From NCBI RefSeq assembly GCF_020567525.1, contig NZ_JAJCVI010000002.1:186001-250000 (forward strand): a stretch of 64,000 nucleotides of DNA. Direction: 5' to 3'. This document shows, one piece after another, positions 52,763-61,755 of this stretch. Below the pieces are notes generated by a model. That model saw only the letters and a list, made by a program, of their open reading frames with translations, was not told where the DNA came from and did no database searches. The DNA comes from Halorubellus salinus (GTDB lineage Archaea > Halobacteriota > Halobacteria > Halobacteriales > Natrialbaceae). The number at the start of each line of letters is the position of its first letter. Within the stretch, counting starts at the first letter, position 1. Position numbers and translations under genes: made by a program.

Positions 52763-54393
52763 CAGGCATCACCTCGAGGGTCGAGGACGTCGCGGAGGGC
52801 GTCGCCGAGCAGACTGAACGCGAGCACGACGAGCGCGAGTGCGAGCGTCAGTTCGCTCGACACCCACCACGCGTTCGGGAAGTTGTTCAGGCCGTTCGCG
52901 ATGCTCTCGCCGAGCGAGATGACCATGATGTCGTTCAGACTCAGGTACGCGATCGCGGCTTCGGCGAGGATGAGCAGCGGGATGCGGCGCGTGACGCTCG
53001 TCAGGACGGTGTTCGAGACGTTCGGGAGGATGTGCTTGCGCATGATGCGGCGGTCGTCCGCGCCCGCGGAGCGCGCGGCGGTGACGAACTCGGCTTCGCG
53101 ACGCTGGACGACCTCCGACCGAACCAGGCGGGCCGCACCACCCCACGAGAGGAGGCCGAACACGAGGATGAGCAGGAAGAGGCTCCGGCCGAAGACGTAA
53201 CTCAGGACGATGTACGCGACGAACGCGGGGATCGTCTGCTGGATGTCGATGTAGCCCGTGATGGTGTCGTCGACGAGTCCGCCGGTGTACCCGGCGAACG
53301 TCCCGACGAGCGTCGCGATGGGGAGCATGATCATCGACGTGATGAGCGCGACCTCCAGGCTCACACGGAACCCGACGAACAGGAGCGCAAGTAGGCTCTT
53401 CCCGACGTAGTTCGTCCCGAGCGGGTTCTCCCACGACCCGAGACAGCCCGACTCGACCATCGTGCCGGCGCAGTGCGACGACTCGGCGACGCCGATGGTC
53501 GGGCCGAACTCGAGGAATTCGTACATCGCGAACCGGACCGCGAACAGCGTCGCCAGGCCGACGGCGACGACGGTCGCGGCGAGACCGAGGGGCTCGCGGA
53601 CGCGCTCGACGCGATTGTAGAGCGCGAGCACGATACCGAACGCGATGGCGAGCGCGAGCAGGAGCGTGAACAGGTCGGTGGTCCCGAACGGCGTCGAGAC
53701 GGGCGCGGGCGGCTGGTGTACGTACGTCTCGTAGCTCCCCTCGACCTCCTTGAACGTCGTCGGCATCCCGACGACCGCGTTCCCGAACGCGCCGCCGAGC
53801 ACGAAGAACGCGACGTACGCGAGCGCGACGGCGCCCGTCGGGTGGTCCTTCAGTCGTCGAAGGTACAGTCGCGTCCGGTCGAGGTCGTCGAACAGTCGGC
53901 CGAGCACGAAGCACGCGAACACGAGCAGCGAGAACACGAACACCCACTCGACGCCGTAGACGTCCCAGTAGAGGTACCCGTAGTAGGGGATCTCGACGCT
54001 GTCGAACGTCGGCGTCGGCGCGAGATAGTAGTAGTCATACGCGAACGCGACCGCGAGCACCGTCGACAGCACCGCGAAGACCTTCGTCCGGATCGCGACG
54101 CGACGCCAGTTCTCCACGACCGGGAGTGCGAACGCGAACACGAAACACGCCGCGAGGACGAGGTACGCGAAGTCCAGCGCCGTCGGTTCGATCCATCGGA
54201 CCGTGCCCGCGAGGACGTCCACGGTCGGGACGCGTCCGGAATCGACGACGTTCGTGTACGCGAACACGCCGAGGATCGCAGCGAGGACCGTCGCGAACGC
54301 GCCCCGCCGAACGCTGACGTCGTCGGGCTCCTCGACGCGCTCCCAGTCCACGCGCTCGAACGCGGCGAGTTCACGACGGTCACCTGTCGCCAT
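52762..54393 (-). CDS. ABC transporter permease with long N-terminal membrane extension (DppC-like)
   Basis: A 543-residue permease, about 250 residues longer than usual DppC. The C-terminal 270 residues form the standard binding-protein-dependent permease domain, with the EAA loop in EFVTAARSAGADDRRIMRKHILPN. The N-terminal half adds five or six helices and a short soluble part before the segment carrying FGTTDLF, SGCLGSWENPLGTN and its Cys pair. The start is ATG 54393. The extension is common to a haloarchaeal subgroup to my knowledge only by analogy; its function is unknown. Confidence 0.87.
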   Translation of the reverse strand: MATGDRRELAAFERVDWERVEEPDDVSVRRGAFATVLAAILGVFAYTNVVDSGRVPTVDVLAGTVRWIEPTALDFAYLVLAACFVFAFALPVVENWRRVAIRTKVFAVLSTVLAVAFAYDYYYLAPTPTFDSVEIPYYGYLYWDVYGVEWVFVFSLLVFACFVLGRLFDDLDRTRLYLRRLKDHPTGAVALAYVAFFVLGGAFGNAVVGMPTTFKEVEGSYETYVHQPPAPVSTPFGTTDLFTLLLALAIAFGIVLALYNRVERVREPLGLAATVVAVGLATLFAVRFAMYEFLEFGPTIGVAESSHCAGTMVESGCLGSWENPLGTNYVGKSLLALLFVGFRVSLEVALITSMIMLPIATLVGTFAGYTGGLVDDTITGYIDIQQTIPAFVAYIVLSYVFGRSLFLLILVFGLLSWGGAARLVRSEVVQRREAEFVTAARSAGADDRRIMRKHILPNVSNTVLTSVTRRIPLLILAEAAIAYLSLNDIMVISLGESIANGLNNFPNAWWVSSELTLALALVVLAFSLLGDALRDVLDPRGDA

Positions 54394-54457
54394 CGACGCT
54401 CACCTCATCGCAGGACGTGGCCGAACGTTGCAGCATCGAGCCAACGATTCACCCCCA

Positions 54458-54471
54458 CATCTAAAAAGATG
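54458..54471. promoter_or_regulatory. Short inverted repeat in the divergent ABC promoter region
   Basis: CATCTAAAAAGATG is a 5-bp inverted repeat around AAAA, 65 nt upstream of the minus-strand permease. Read on the minus strand it contains CTTTTTAG, a TATA-like stretch. Two similar stretches, GCTTTAGTATCGATT (about 54488) and GGTTTTAATATCGAG (about 54552), follow toward the plus-strand permease. Confidence 0.4.
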
Positions 54472-54650
54472 GCATAGTGTCAAACGCCGGCTTTAGTATC
54501 GATTCCGCCCTCGTCTTGCGGTTTTCGGGGATTCGGCCGAGATACGCACCCGGTTTTAATATCGAGCCTCGGAGAGTGTGGTTCGATGACCGACACTCGC
54601 TGCCGTCGCCGGCGAGCCCGACAGCACGGCCTCGTCGCGGAGGGCGAACC

Positions 54651-55670
54651 GTGAGCTTCCAGCTGAAGGTGGCGCGACGCGCCGCGTTCGCCGTCCTGTC
54701 GATGTTCCTCATCGTCACCGTCGCGTTCGCGTTCGTCACGCTCACCGAGGACCCGAACGTCGGCGCCGTCGCGTACGAGGCGTCGAGCACCGGCGGCAAC
54801 CCGGAGGAAGCCGTGCAGGCGTACCGCGAAGCCAGGAACCTGAACGACCCGTTCCTCGAACGGTACACGAAGTGGATGGTGAACGTCGCGACGCTCGACT
54901 GGGGGCTCTCCTACAGCACCGGCCAGTCGGTGCTCGGCGTGCTCGGGAGCAGCCTCCCGTTCACGCTCCTCTACCTCGTCCCGTCGATGCTCCTGTCGCT
55001 CGGCATCGGCGTCACCGTCGGCCTCTACTCGGCGCTCAACCAGCACTCCCTGAGCGACAAGCTCGCGACCGCGACCGCGTACTTCAGTCTCGGCACGCCG
55101 AACTTCTGGCTCGCCCAGGTCATGTTCGTCGTCGCCATCACGCAGATGAACTGGGTCCCGTACCTCTACATCGCGCCCGGCTACGAGATGTGGGGCGGCA
55201 CCCTCTCGTTGCCGTTGCTCCCGAACGTCCCGCTGCTGAAGGGCGACCTCGTGAAGTACTACTCGCTGCCCGTCATCACGCTCACGACCGTGCTGCTCGC
55301 CGGCCAGCTCCGGTACGCGCGCGCCGAGAGCCTCGAGTACGTCGACGCCGACTTCGTGAAGATCGCGAAAGCGAAGGGCGCCGGGCCGATCCGCGTCGCC
55401 GTCCACATCCTCCGAAACGCCGCCATCCCCCTCGTCGCGTTGTTCTTCACGGACATGCTCAGCGTCCTCGTCCTGAACATCTTCGTCATCGAGTTCGCGT
55501 TCACCATCCCCGGGTTCGCGCAGGTGAGCATGAACGCCATCACCGCCCGCGACCTCCCGCTCATCCTCGGGATGACGATGGTCATCGCGCTCGTCGGCGT
55601 GTTCGGGAACTTCCTCCAGGACATGGCCTACACCGTCCTCGACCCGCGCGTCGACAGCGACGCCGAGTAG
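54651..55670 (+). CDS. ABC transporter permease (DppB-like)
   Basis: A 339-residue permease. The first helix (RRAAFAVLSMFLIVTVAFAFV) and the long external loop are typical of DppB/OppB. The EAA loop lies in YVDADFVKIAKAKGAGPIRVAVHILRNA. GTG 54651 is chosen because residues before it are non-conserved and the two TATA-like stretches lie upstream, giving a leader of about 70 nt. It is divergent from the other permease and both ATPases, which is unusual. No substrate-binding protein gene is adjacent. Confidence 0.88.
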   Translation: MSFQLKVARRAAFAVLSMFLIVTVAFAFVTLTEDPNVGAVAYEASSTGGNPEEAVQAYREARNLNDPFLERYTKWMVNVATLDWGLSYSTGQSVLGVLGSSLPFTLLYLVPSMLLSLGIGVTVGLYSALNQHSLSDKLATATAYFSLGTPNFWLAQVMFVVAITQMNWVPYLYIAPGYEMWGGTLSLPLLPNVPLLKGDLVKYYSLPVITLTTVLLAGQLRYARAESLEYVDADFVKIAKAKGAGPIRVAVHILRNAAIPLVALFFTDMLSVLVLNIFVIEFAFTIPGFAQVSMNAITARDLPLILGMTMVIALVGVFGNFLQDMAYTVLDPRVDSDAE

Positions 55671-55675
55671 GGATT

Positions 55676-55858
55676 CTACGCGGTCGCGTCTTCCACTCGG
55701 AGGACTTCCGCCCACAGGTACGCCACGCCGAGCGTCGCGTAGACGCCGCCGAGGACGGCCGGTACGACCTGGGCCTGGAGCGCGTACGCGACCGCTTGCA
55801 GGACGCCAAGCGCCACCATCGCGACGCCGATAGCGGTCTTCGTCCGAGTCGAAGCCAT
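55676..55858 (-). CDS. Small two-helix membrane protein
   Basis: A 60-residue protein with two hydrophobic segments (IGVAMVALGVLQAVAYAL, VVPAVLGGVYATLGVAYLW) and a short acidic end. It ends 5 nt from the permease stop, tail-to-tail, and follows the phosphoribosyltransferase gene by 24 nt. Function unknown. Confidence 0.7.
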   Translation of the reverse strand: MASTRTKTAIGVAMVALGVLQAVAYALQAQVVPAVLGGVYATLGVAYLWAEVLRVEDATA

Positions 55859-55882
55859 GAGAGACGCTCGCGTCGATGTGGC

Positions 55883-56452
55883 TCAGTCGTCGCCGTCGGC
55901 GTCGACGATGACGACCTCGCCGTCGACGACGTCGACGTTCACGAGCGTCTTCACGTCGTAACCCGCGTCGGCGACCTCGTTGTCGCCACCGACCTTCTTG
56001 ATGACGGCGACGGTGTCGACGACCTCCGCGCCGATGTCGTCGAGCGCACCGAGGACGGCGGCGAGCGTCCCGCCCGTCGAGAGGACGTCGTCGAGCACGA
56101 GCACGCGGTCGCCCTCGCGGACGTCGTTGATGTACATCTCGTTCTCGGAGTACCCTGTGGTCTGGTGGAGCGCGGTCTCGCCGTCGAGCCCGTACTCGCG
56201 CTTCCGGATGACCGTCAGCGGGATGTCGGTCATCAGGGAGACCGCGGTGGAGATGTGGATACCCATCGCGGCGGGCGTCACGATCTTGTCGACGTCGTCG
56301 AGTTCCGCCTTCCGGATGATGCGGATGACGATCTCGCGCAGCAGCCCCGGGTCGAGCTGGGGGACGCCGTCCGAGATCGGGTGGACGAAGTAGTGATAGC
56401 CGTCTTTCTCGATGATCGGGCACTCGAGCAGGGACTCCTGCAGTCGGTCCAT
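55883..56452 (-). CDS. hpt: Purine phosphoribosyltransferase (archaeal Hpt type)
   Basis: A 189-residue salvage enzyme that joins a purine base to PRPP. It shows the PRPP-binding motif [13 protein letters not shown], and the hood region [24 protein letters not shown] and VAVIKKVGG expected in archaeal hypoxanthine/adenine transferases. ATG 56452 starts just before conserved sequence. Base preference (hypoxanthine, guanine or adenine) cannot be read from sequence with confidence. Confidence 0.9.
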   Translation of the reverse strand: MDRLQESLLECPIIEKDGYHYFVHPISDGVPQLDPGLLREIVIRIIRKAELDDVDKIVTPAAMGIHISTAVSLMTDIPLTVIRKREYGLDGETALHQTTGYSENEMYINDVREGDRVLVLDDVLSTGGTLAAVLGALDDIGAEVVDTVAVIKKVGGDNEVADAGYDVKTLVNVDVVDGEVVIVDADGDD

Positions 56453-56459
56453 GCCGGAA

Positions 56460-56963
56460 CTACTCCATGCGAAGCAAAAAGCTGGCGGTCGACGCGCCGG
56501 CGCCGGCACCGACCGTCGCCGCGCTCTCGTTCCCGGACCCCGTTCTCGTCGCGCTCGCGGCCGCAGCGTCCGCGTTCCAGGATGCGAGCACGAGGAGCTC
56601 GTCGTCGTCGGTCACCCAGAGGACGTAGACGCTGTCGTCCGCGTCGACGCCCTCTATCGTCGTCGATTCGCCCGCGGAGACGGTCTCCCCGGTCGAGAAG
56701 TCCCCGACCGGCTCGAACCCCTGGTTCACGAGTCGGACGCGGTCCACGTCCAGGTTGTCACCGCCGTAGTGCGTGACGACGAGGGTGCCAGTCGACGGCT
56801 CGTGCGTGAACGTGAACGACGCCTGGGGATTGGACTCGGTCGGGAGCACGGTCGATTCGAGGTCGAAGACGACGACGCCGGCGACGAACGCGGTCGCGAC
56901 GACGAGCGCCGCCATCAACGCCGCGTGGAGTGCGTTCGTCCCACCGGCTCGACCCGTCTCCAT
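56460..56963 (-). CDS. Pilin-like exported protein with atypical N-terminus
   Basis: A 167-residue protein. METGRAGG precedes a 24-residue hydrophobic helix ([25 protein letters not shown]), then a beta-rich ectodomain with [34 protein letters not shown], the same layout as haloarchaeal type IV pilins. The Gly before Thr would be the prepilin-peptidase cut. It lacks the usual D-D-x-A-V-S-P-V signature and ends in an Ala/Gly-rich segment with a short hydrophobic end. It is next to a canonical pilin on the same strand. Confidence 0.7.
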   Translation of the reverse strand: METGRAGGTNALHAALMAALVVATAFVAGVVVFDLESTVLPTESNPQASFTFTHEPSTGTLVVTHYGGDNLDVDRVRLVNQGFEPVGDFSTGETVSAGESTTIEGVDADDSVYVLWVTDDDELLVLASWNADAAAASATRTGSGNESAATVGAGAGASTASFLLRME

Positions 56964-57026
56964 GTACTGTTGACATCTCGGGCGGTGGCTACGAGAAGCT
57001 TCTGGCAGACGACGCCCGCGCTCGCG

Positions 57027-57494
57027 TCACGACTCCGTGCTCGCGAGGATGGACGAACGCTGCCCCTTCTGCCAGACGAGCTGGACCGACGACGACTCCT
57101 CGATGTTCGCGGTGTCCTCCTCGATGCGGAGTTCGTCCCCGCTCGTGACGCCGTCGTCCCACTCGCCGCTTCCGTCGGTCGTGAAGGCACCCTCTGGCGA
57201 CCCGTCCTCCCACGCGATCGCGCCGTCGACGGTCACGCGGAGCGTGCTCGTCGCCAGCTCGTCACCGCCGTTGTGCCGGAGGATCACCGCGTCGGGCGGA
57301 CTGGTGCCGCTCGAGACGTCGAACTCGAACTCGATGACGGCGTTCGGCTGCTGTTCGGTGACGGCGTTCCCGATGTCGAGGACGAACGCCCCGATGGCCG
57401 CGGAGAGGATGACGGTCACTGCGACCATCAGGATGACGCCGATGACCGGTGAGACGGCGTCGTCGTCGGTCAGCAATCCGCGGATGTCGGTCAT
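57027..57494 (-). CDS. Type IV pilin-like protein
   Basis: A 155-residue protein. The class signature [31 protein letters not shown] begins at about residue 10, with the peptidase site before Ala-Val-Ser. The ectodomain has [25 protein letters not shown] 57494 is chosen over the longer frame because the signal follows it at the usual distance. Probably an adhesion pilin; it is followed on the same strand by the pilin-like gene. Confidence 0.87.
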   Translation of the reverse strand: MTDIRGLLTDDDAVSPVIGVILMVAVTVILSAAIGAFVLDIGNAVTEQQPNAVIEFEFDVSSGTSPPDAVILRHNGGDELATSTLRVTVDGAIAWEDGSPEGAFTTDGSGEWDDGVTSGDELRIEEDTANIEESSSVQLVWQKGQRSSILASTES

Positions 57495-57572
57495 CGACCC
57501 ACGGTTAGCCGCCGACTTGGTTAAAACGTCCGGCCGGTGCGACGACCACACCGACGCGTCGAACGGGACCGT

Positions 57573-58151
57573 TCAGGCGTCGTCGAGGTCGATCTCGGGC
57601 GGCGAATCCAGGTCCGCGAGGCGCATGTTCCGCTCGTGGTAGACGTGCACCGCGGCCGTGACCGTGAACGCGACCGAGATGAGGAACGCCCACCCGAGGC
57701 CGTCCAGCACGTCCGAGTACGGGACCTCCGCCCAGATGGCGACGCAGAGCGCGCACGCGACCGCCCCCATCGAGAGGTACAGTTCCCGCCACGGCAGTTC
57801 GTGCCCCGGGACGATCTCCAGGTAGATCGCGAGGTCGTTCGCGCGGTCTGTCGCCTCGATGACGCCCTCGTCCGCGTCGTAGTGCACGATGTTCACCTCA
57901 GAGAGCCGCGGCAGGTGCGTCTGCTGGAGCGTCGTGTACACGCGCTTGCGTTGTTCCGCGGAGACGTCCTCGCACGTCGTGTCGTACTCCCACGCGGCGA
58001 CCTGCGTCGCGAGTTCACCGAGTTCGACGGGTTCCTCTCGTCGCTTCAGGTACTGGAGCACGAACCGCCTGCGTTGGTTCCGAAGCACGTCGAATATCTC
58101 GCCCTTGGAGAGGTCTTTCGAGGACCGCGCCGAGGACGCTAGCACGCCCAC
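57573..58151 (-). CDS. DUF7344-type HTH protein with C-terminal membrane helices
   Basis: A 192-residue protein. The N-terminal winged helix (KGEIFDVLRNQRRRFVLQYLKR, VELGELATQVAAWEY, KRVYTTLQQTHLPRLSEV) is DUF7344-like. Two hydrophobic helices (LSMGAVACALCVAIWAEV and LGWAFLISVAFTVTAAVHVY) follow, so it may be a membrane-tethered regulator. The start is GTG 58151; no clear TATA box. It lies upstream of the pilin pair on the same strand, a possible local regulator. Confidence 0.8.
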   Translation of the reverse strand: MGVLASSARSSKDLSKGEIFDVLRNQRRRFVLQYLKRREEPVELGELATQVAAWEYDTTCEDVSAEQRKRVYTTLQQTHLPRLSEVNIVHYDADEGVIEATDRANDLAIYLEIVPGHELPWRELYLSMGAVACALCVAIWAEVPYSDVLDGLGWAFLISVAFTVTAAVHVYHERNMRLADLDSPPEIDLDDA

Positions 58152-58418
58152 GCTTCGCCCTCCGTCAGTACAGGGACCACCTGACCACCAGTCATGCTTG
58201 CTCCAACGTCACGCGCCGACGACCATAACTATTCTGTGGACAATCCCCACCGACACCGCAACACCCCGGGGCGCTGAGACGTTTCGACACTCCGAGACGT
58301 TTCGACATTTCGACGCGCCGAGACACCGCGACACTCCCAGGTTCCGGGACACCGCGACACCACGAGGCGTCGGGTTTGAGAAGTATTAAGTCCGGAACGG
58401 GCCGGGTACCACGTAGAC
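58152..58418. other. Repeat-bearing spacer before the Mrp operon
   Basis: 267 nt without a gene. GAGACGTTTCGACA occurs twice (about 58280-58315) and the variant GACACCGCGACAC twice (about 58325-58360). The two GAGACGTTTCGACA copies are 19 nt apart. The Mrp TATA box lies near the right end. Confidence 0.5.
58383..58390 (+). promoter_or_regulatory. TATA-like box for the Mrp operon
   Basis: GTATTAAG is centred about 32 nt before the mrpA ATG. Confidence 0.65.
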
Positions 58419-60872
58419 ATGGCTGTGAATCTCGCGACGCTGCTTGCCGTCGTGGGGTTGCCGTTCCTCGCCGCCGCACTCACCCCGTTCGTCTATCGGT
58501 TCCTGGGCGAGCGGACGGCGTACTACGCCGCGGCGGTCGCGCTCGCGTGCCTCGGACTGGTCGCGAGCCTCTTCGGCACCCACGGTGCGGTGAGCGTCGA
58601 GTGGATACCCACCCTCGACGTATCGCTTCGCTTCTACGTCGACGGCCTCTCGCTCCTGATTGCGACGCTCGCGAGCGGCGTGGGCGTCCTCATCCTCACC
58701 TACTCCGGCGCGTACATGCACGACGAGCCAGGACAGGCGAAGTACTACGCGGCGCTGCTGGCGTTCATGGGGTCGATGCTCGGCGTGGCGTTCGCCGCGG
58801 ACATGATCGTCCTCTTCCTGTTCTGGGAGCTGACGAGCCTGTCGTCGTACGTCCTCATCGGGCACTACCAGCGCGCCGGGCCGTCGATGTACGCGAGCCG
58901 GAAGTCGATGCTCATCACGGTCGCCGGTGGGTTGTTCATGCTCGCCGGGTTCCTCGTCCTGCACGCGGTGTCGGCCGAGGCGCTCGGGTCCGCGACCTGG
59001 GCGCTGTTCGGTGACGGTGGCATCCTGATGCCGGAGAACGCCGCAGCGATGCAGACCGCACTCGCCGACCAGGGGCTTCTCGTACCGGTGCTCGCGCTCG
59101 TCGGTATCGGTGCGGCCGCGAAGTCCGCGCAGGTCCCGCTCCACATCTGGCTGCCGAACGCGATGGAGGCGCCGACGCCGGTGTCGGCGTTCCTGCACTC
59201 GGCGACGATGGTGAAAGCCGGCGTGTACCTCGTCGGCCGGCTCCGTCCCCTCCTGGGCGGCGAGGAGTGGACGGCGGCGTTCGTCGCGCTCGGATTGCTG
59301 ACGATGACGGTCGCCGCCATCCTCGCGGTCGCGGCGACGGACATCAAGGAACTGCTCGCGTACTCCACCGCCTCCCATCTCGGCCTCATCGTCGCCGGGT
59401 TCGGGTTCACGTCGTTCTACGGCGCCGAAACTGGTGCGTTCCACATCGTGAACCACGCGCTGTTCAAGGCCGCGCTCTTCCTCGTCGCCGGCATCGTCGC
59501 GCACGAAGCCGGGACGCGCGCCCTGAACGAACTCGGCGGGCTCCGCGAGGACCTCCCCATCACGGCCGGCATCGCGGTCATCGCGGGTCTCGGGATGGCG
59601 GGCGTGCCGCCGTTCAACGGGTTCTACTCGAAGGAGTTCCTCTTCAAGGCCGCGTGGGAGTACGCGACCGTCCACGAAGGCGTCGCGTTCCTCGTCCCGG
59701 TCGTGGCCGTGTTCGGGAGCATCTTCACGTTCCTGTACTCCATCCGGTTCGTCGCGATGTTCTTCGGCGACAAACCGGACGCGCTCGGGCACGTCCACAG
59801 TCCGCCCGCTATCATGCTCGGACCGCCGGCGTTGCTCGCGACGCTCGCCGCGGTCGTCGGCATCGGCGGCGTCACCGCGACGTTCGGCGTCCACCTGGAA
59901 CCGCTGGAGACGTTCGTCGCGAGCGTCATCCAGGCGACCGGTGGCGAACTCGGCGGCGGTGCGCACGCGGTCGCCGCCAGCGGCGCGGCGGGCGCGGCCG
60001 CCGCCGGCAGCGAGTTCACGTACCATCTCCCGACCTCCCGGGAGTCCCTGCCTGCGGCGACGATGAGCGCGATAACCATCGTCCTCGGCGCGGCCGCGTA
60101 CACCGAGTACGACGCGCTCCACGCCCGCCTGGACGAACTCATCTCGGGGCCGCTGACCGCGAACTACTACTACGACGGCCTCACCGACGGCGCGAACCCG
60201 TTCAGTGACCGGGTGCGGAACGCCGTGCAGACGCGGCGACTGCGGACGTACGCGACGTGGACGCTCGCCGCGTTCGTCGCCCTCACCCTCGGCGCGTACG
60301 CCGCCGCCGAAGTCACGCTCGCACTCCCCGTCGGCGAACTGCTCCCCGTGACGCCACCGAAGCTCGCGGTCTGGCTCGTGCTCGCGCTCGCCGGCGTCGG
60401 CGCCGTCATGGTCGTGCGAGCGAACTCGCACGTCGCGGGCGTCCTCACGCTCTCCATCCTCGGGTTCATGGTCGCCATCTTCTACATCCTCTCGAAAGCA
60501 CCCGACCTCGCGCTCACGCAACTCGTCGTCGAGACGCTCGTCCTCGTCATCTTCCTGCTCGTCCTCGACCGCCTCCCGGCGTTCTACGGGAACGTGACGC
60601 GGTCGACCGCGCTCCGGGACGGCGTGCTCTCGGTCGCGGTCGGCGCGACCGTCGCCATCACCGTCCTGCTCGCGACCGCCACCCGACCGGACTCCATCGC
60701 GAGCTACTTCGTCCGGACCGCGTACCCCGAAGGCGGCGGGAGCAACATCGTCAACATCATCCTCGTCGACTATCGGGCGTTCGACACCATGGGCGAGATC
60801 GCCGTCGTCTCGATGGCGGCGCTCTCCATCATCACGCTCATTGCCCTCCGGGAGCGAGGTGAGACCCAATGA
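58419..60872 (+). CDS. mrpA: Mrp-type Na+/H+ antiporter subunit A (with MrpB-like end)
   Basis: An 817-residue membrane protein with about 20 helices, related to NuoL. It shows FWELTS (conserved Glu), KSAQVPLHIWLPNAMEAPTPVSAFLHSATMVKAG (two conserved Lys) and NHALFKAALF (Lys). The final 200 residues carry the DUF4040/MbhE-like segment (SKAPDLALTQLVVETLVLVIF). It is the first gene of an operon in which each junction overlaps. The complex exchanges cytoplasmic Na+ for protons. Confidence 0.93.
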   Translation: MAVNLATLLAVVGLPFLAAALTPFVYRFLGERTAYYAAAVALACLGLVASLFGTHGAVSVEWIPTLDVSLRFYVDGLSLLIATLASGVGVLILTYSGAYMHDEPGQAKYYAALLAFMGSMLGVAFAADMIVLFLFWELTSLSSYVLIGHYQRAGPSMYASRKSMLITVAGGLFMLAGFLVLHAVSAEALGSATWALFGDGGILMPENAAAMQTALADQGLLVPVLALVGIGAAAKSAQVPLHIWLPNAMEAPTPVSAFLHSATMVKAGVYLVGRLRPLLGGEEWTAAFVALGLLTMTVAAILAVAATDIKELLAYSTASHLGLIVAGFGFTSFYGAETGAFHIVNHALFKAALFLVAGIVAHEAGTRALNELGGLREDLPITAGIAVIAGLGMAGVPPFNGFYSKEFLFKAAWEYATVHEGVAFLVPVVAVFGSIFTFLYSIRFVAMFFGDKPDALGHVHSPPAIMLGPPALLATLAAVVGIGGVTATFGVHLEPLETFVASVIQATGGELGGGAHAVAASGAAGAAAAGSEFTYHLPTSRESLPAATMSAITIVLGAAAYTEYDALHARLDELISGPLTANYYYDGLTDGANPFSDRVRNAVQTRRLRTYATWTLAAFVALTLGAYAAAEVTLALPVGELLPVTPPKLAVWLVLALAGVGAVMVVRANSHVAGVLTLSILGFMVAIFYILSKAPDLALTQLVVETLVLVIFLLVLDRLPAFYGNVTRSTALRDGVLSVAVGATVAITVLLATATRPDSIASYFVRTAYPEGGGSNIVNIILVDYRAFDTMGEIAVVSMAALSIITLIALRERGETQ

Positions 60873-61363
60873 CCAAGCGTCGCTACGGGGACGATACGAC
60901 GGTCATCGCGCGGACGGCGACGCGCATCGTGTCCCCCATCATCTTCGTCACTGCGATAGCGCTCCTGCTCCAGGGCCACAACCTCCCCGGCGGCGGGTTC
61001 ATCGCGGGCGTGCTGACCGCGGCCGGGTTCGCGCTCATCTACATCATCTTCGGGATCGACTACGTGCAGGAGACGCTCCTGCATCGGGACGTCGAACCCG
61101 CGTTCGGCCTCCCACGACCGGCGCTCGCCGCGGACTACCGCGCGATGTTCGCGCTCGGCCTGCTGGTCGCCGCAGGCGCCGGCGTCGTCGCGATGTTCTT
61201 CGCCGACACCGGGTTCGCGTTCCTCGGCCAGCACGACTGGCTGTACGACGTGAAACCGCTGTTCAAGTTCCACTTCGCGAGCGCGTTCGCGTTCGACCTC
61301 GGCGTGTACCTCGTCGTGGTTGGCGGCCTGCTCGCAATCGTCTCGGTGGTGGGGGCAGAATGA
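60869..61363 (+). CDS. mrpB: Mrp-type Na+/H+ antiporter subunit B
   Basis: A 164-residue membrane protein with four helices. GHNLPGGGFIAGVLTAAGFALIYIIFG is the MnhB signature. It overlaps mrpA by 4 nt (ATGA) and mrpC by 4 nt. Confidence 0.93.
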   Translation: MTKRRYGDDTTVIARTATRIVSPIIFVTAIALLLQGHNLPGGGFIAGVLTAAGFALIYIIFGIDYVQETLLHRDVEPAFGLPRPALAADYRAMFALGLLVAAGAGVVAMFFADTGFAFLGQHDWLYDVKPLFKFHFASAFAFDLGVYLVVVGGLLAIVSVVGAE

Positions 61364-61755
61364 CGGAAGTCGTCCTCGCGGCCGTGCTCGGGTTCCTGTT
61401 CGCCGTCGGGACGTTCCTCGTCCTGCGACGCGACGTCGTCCGCGTCGTCTGGGGCGTGAGCATCATCTCGCAGGCCGCGAACGTCTACCTCATCACGATG
61501 AGTTCGCTCGGCGGGGCCGCGGTACCGTTCGTGTCCGCCGGTGGAGCGGACGCGCCGGCGACCGTCGACCCGCTCGTCCAGGCGCTCGTCCTCACCGCGA
61601 TCGTCATCGGGTTCGGGACGACCGCGTTCGCGCTCGTCCTCACGTACCGCACGTACGAGGAACACGGCACGATCGACATGCTCGAGCTCGCGGACGGGAC
61701 GGAGGAGGCGGAGACCAACGGTGCGGTCGCGACCGACGGAGGTGCCGACGAATGA
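61360..61755 (+). CDS. mrpC: Mrp-type Na+/H+ antiporter subunit C
   Basis: A 131-residue NuoK-like protein with three helices (GFLFAVGTFLVLRRDVVRVVWGVSIISQAANVYL, LVLTAIVIGFGTTAFALVLTY). An acidic 25-residue tail follows. The ATG overlaps the mrpB stop. Confidence 0.92.
   Translation: MTEVVLAAVLGFLFAVGTFLVLRRDVVRVVWGVSIISQAANVYLITMSSLGGAAVPFVSAGGADAPATVDPLVQALVLTAIVIGFGTTAFALVLTYRTYEEHGTIDMLELADGTEEAETNGAVATDGGADE

Noticed and set aside
58386-60869. An 827-codon minus-strand frame opposite mrpA
   Set aside because: Shadow of the mrpA codon bias; the + strand has complete Mrp motifs and operon overlaps.
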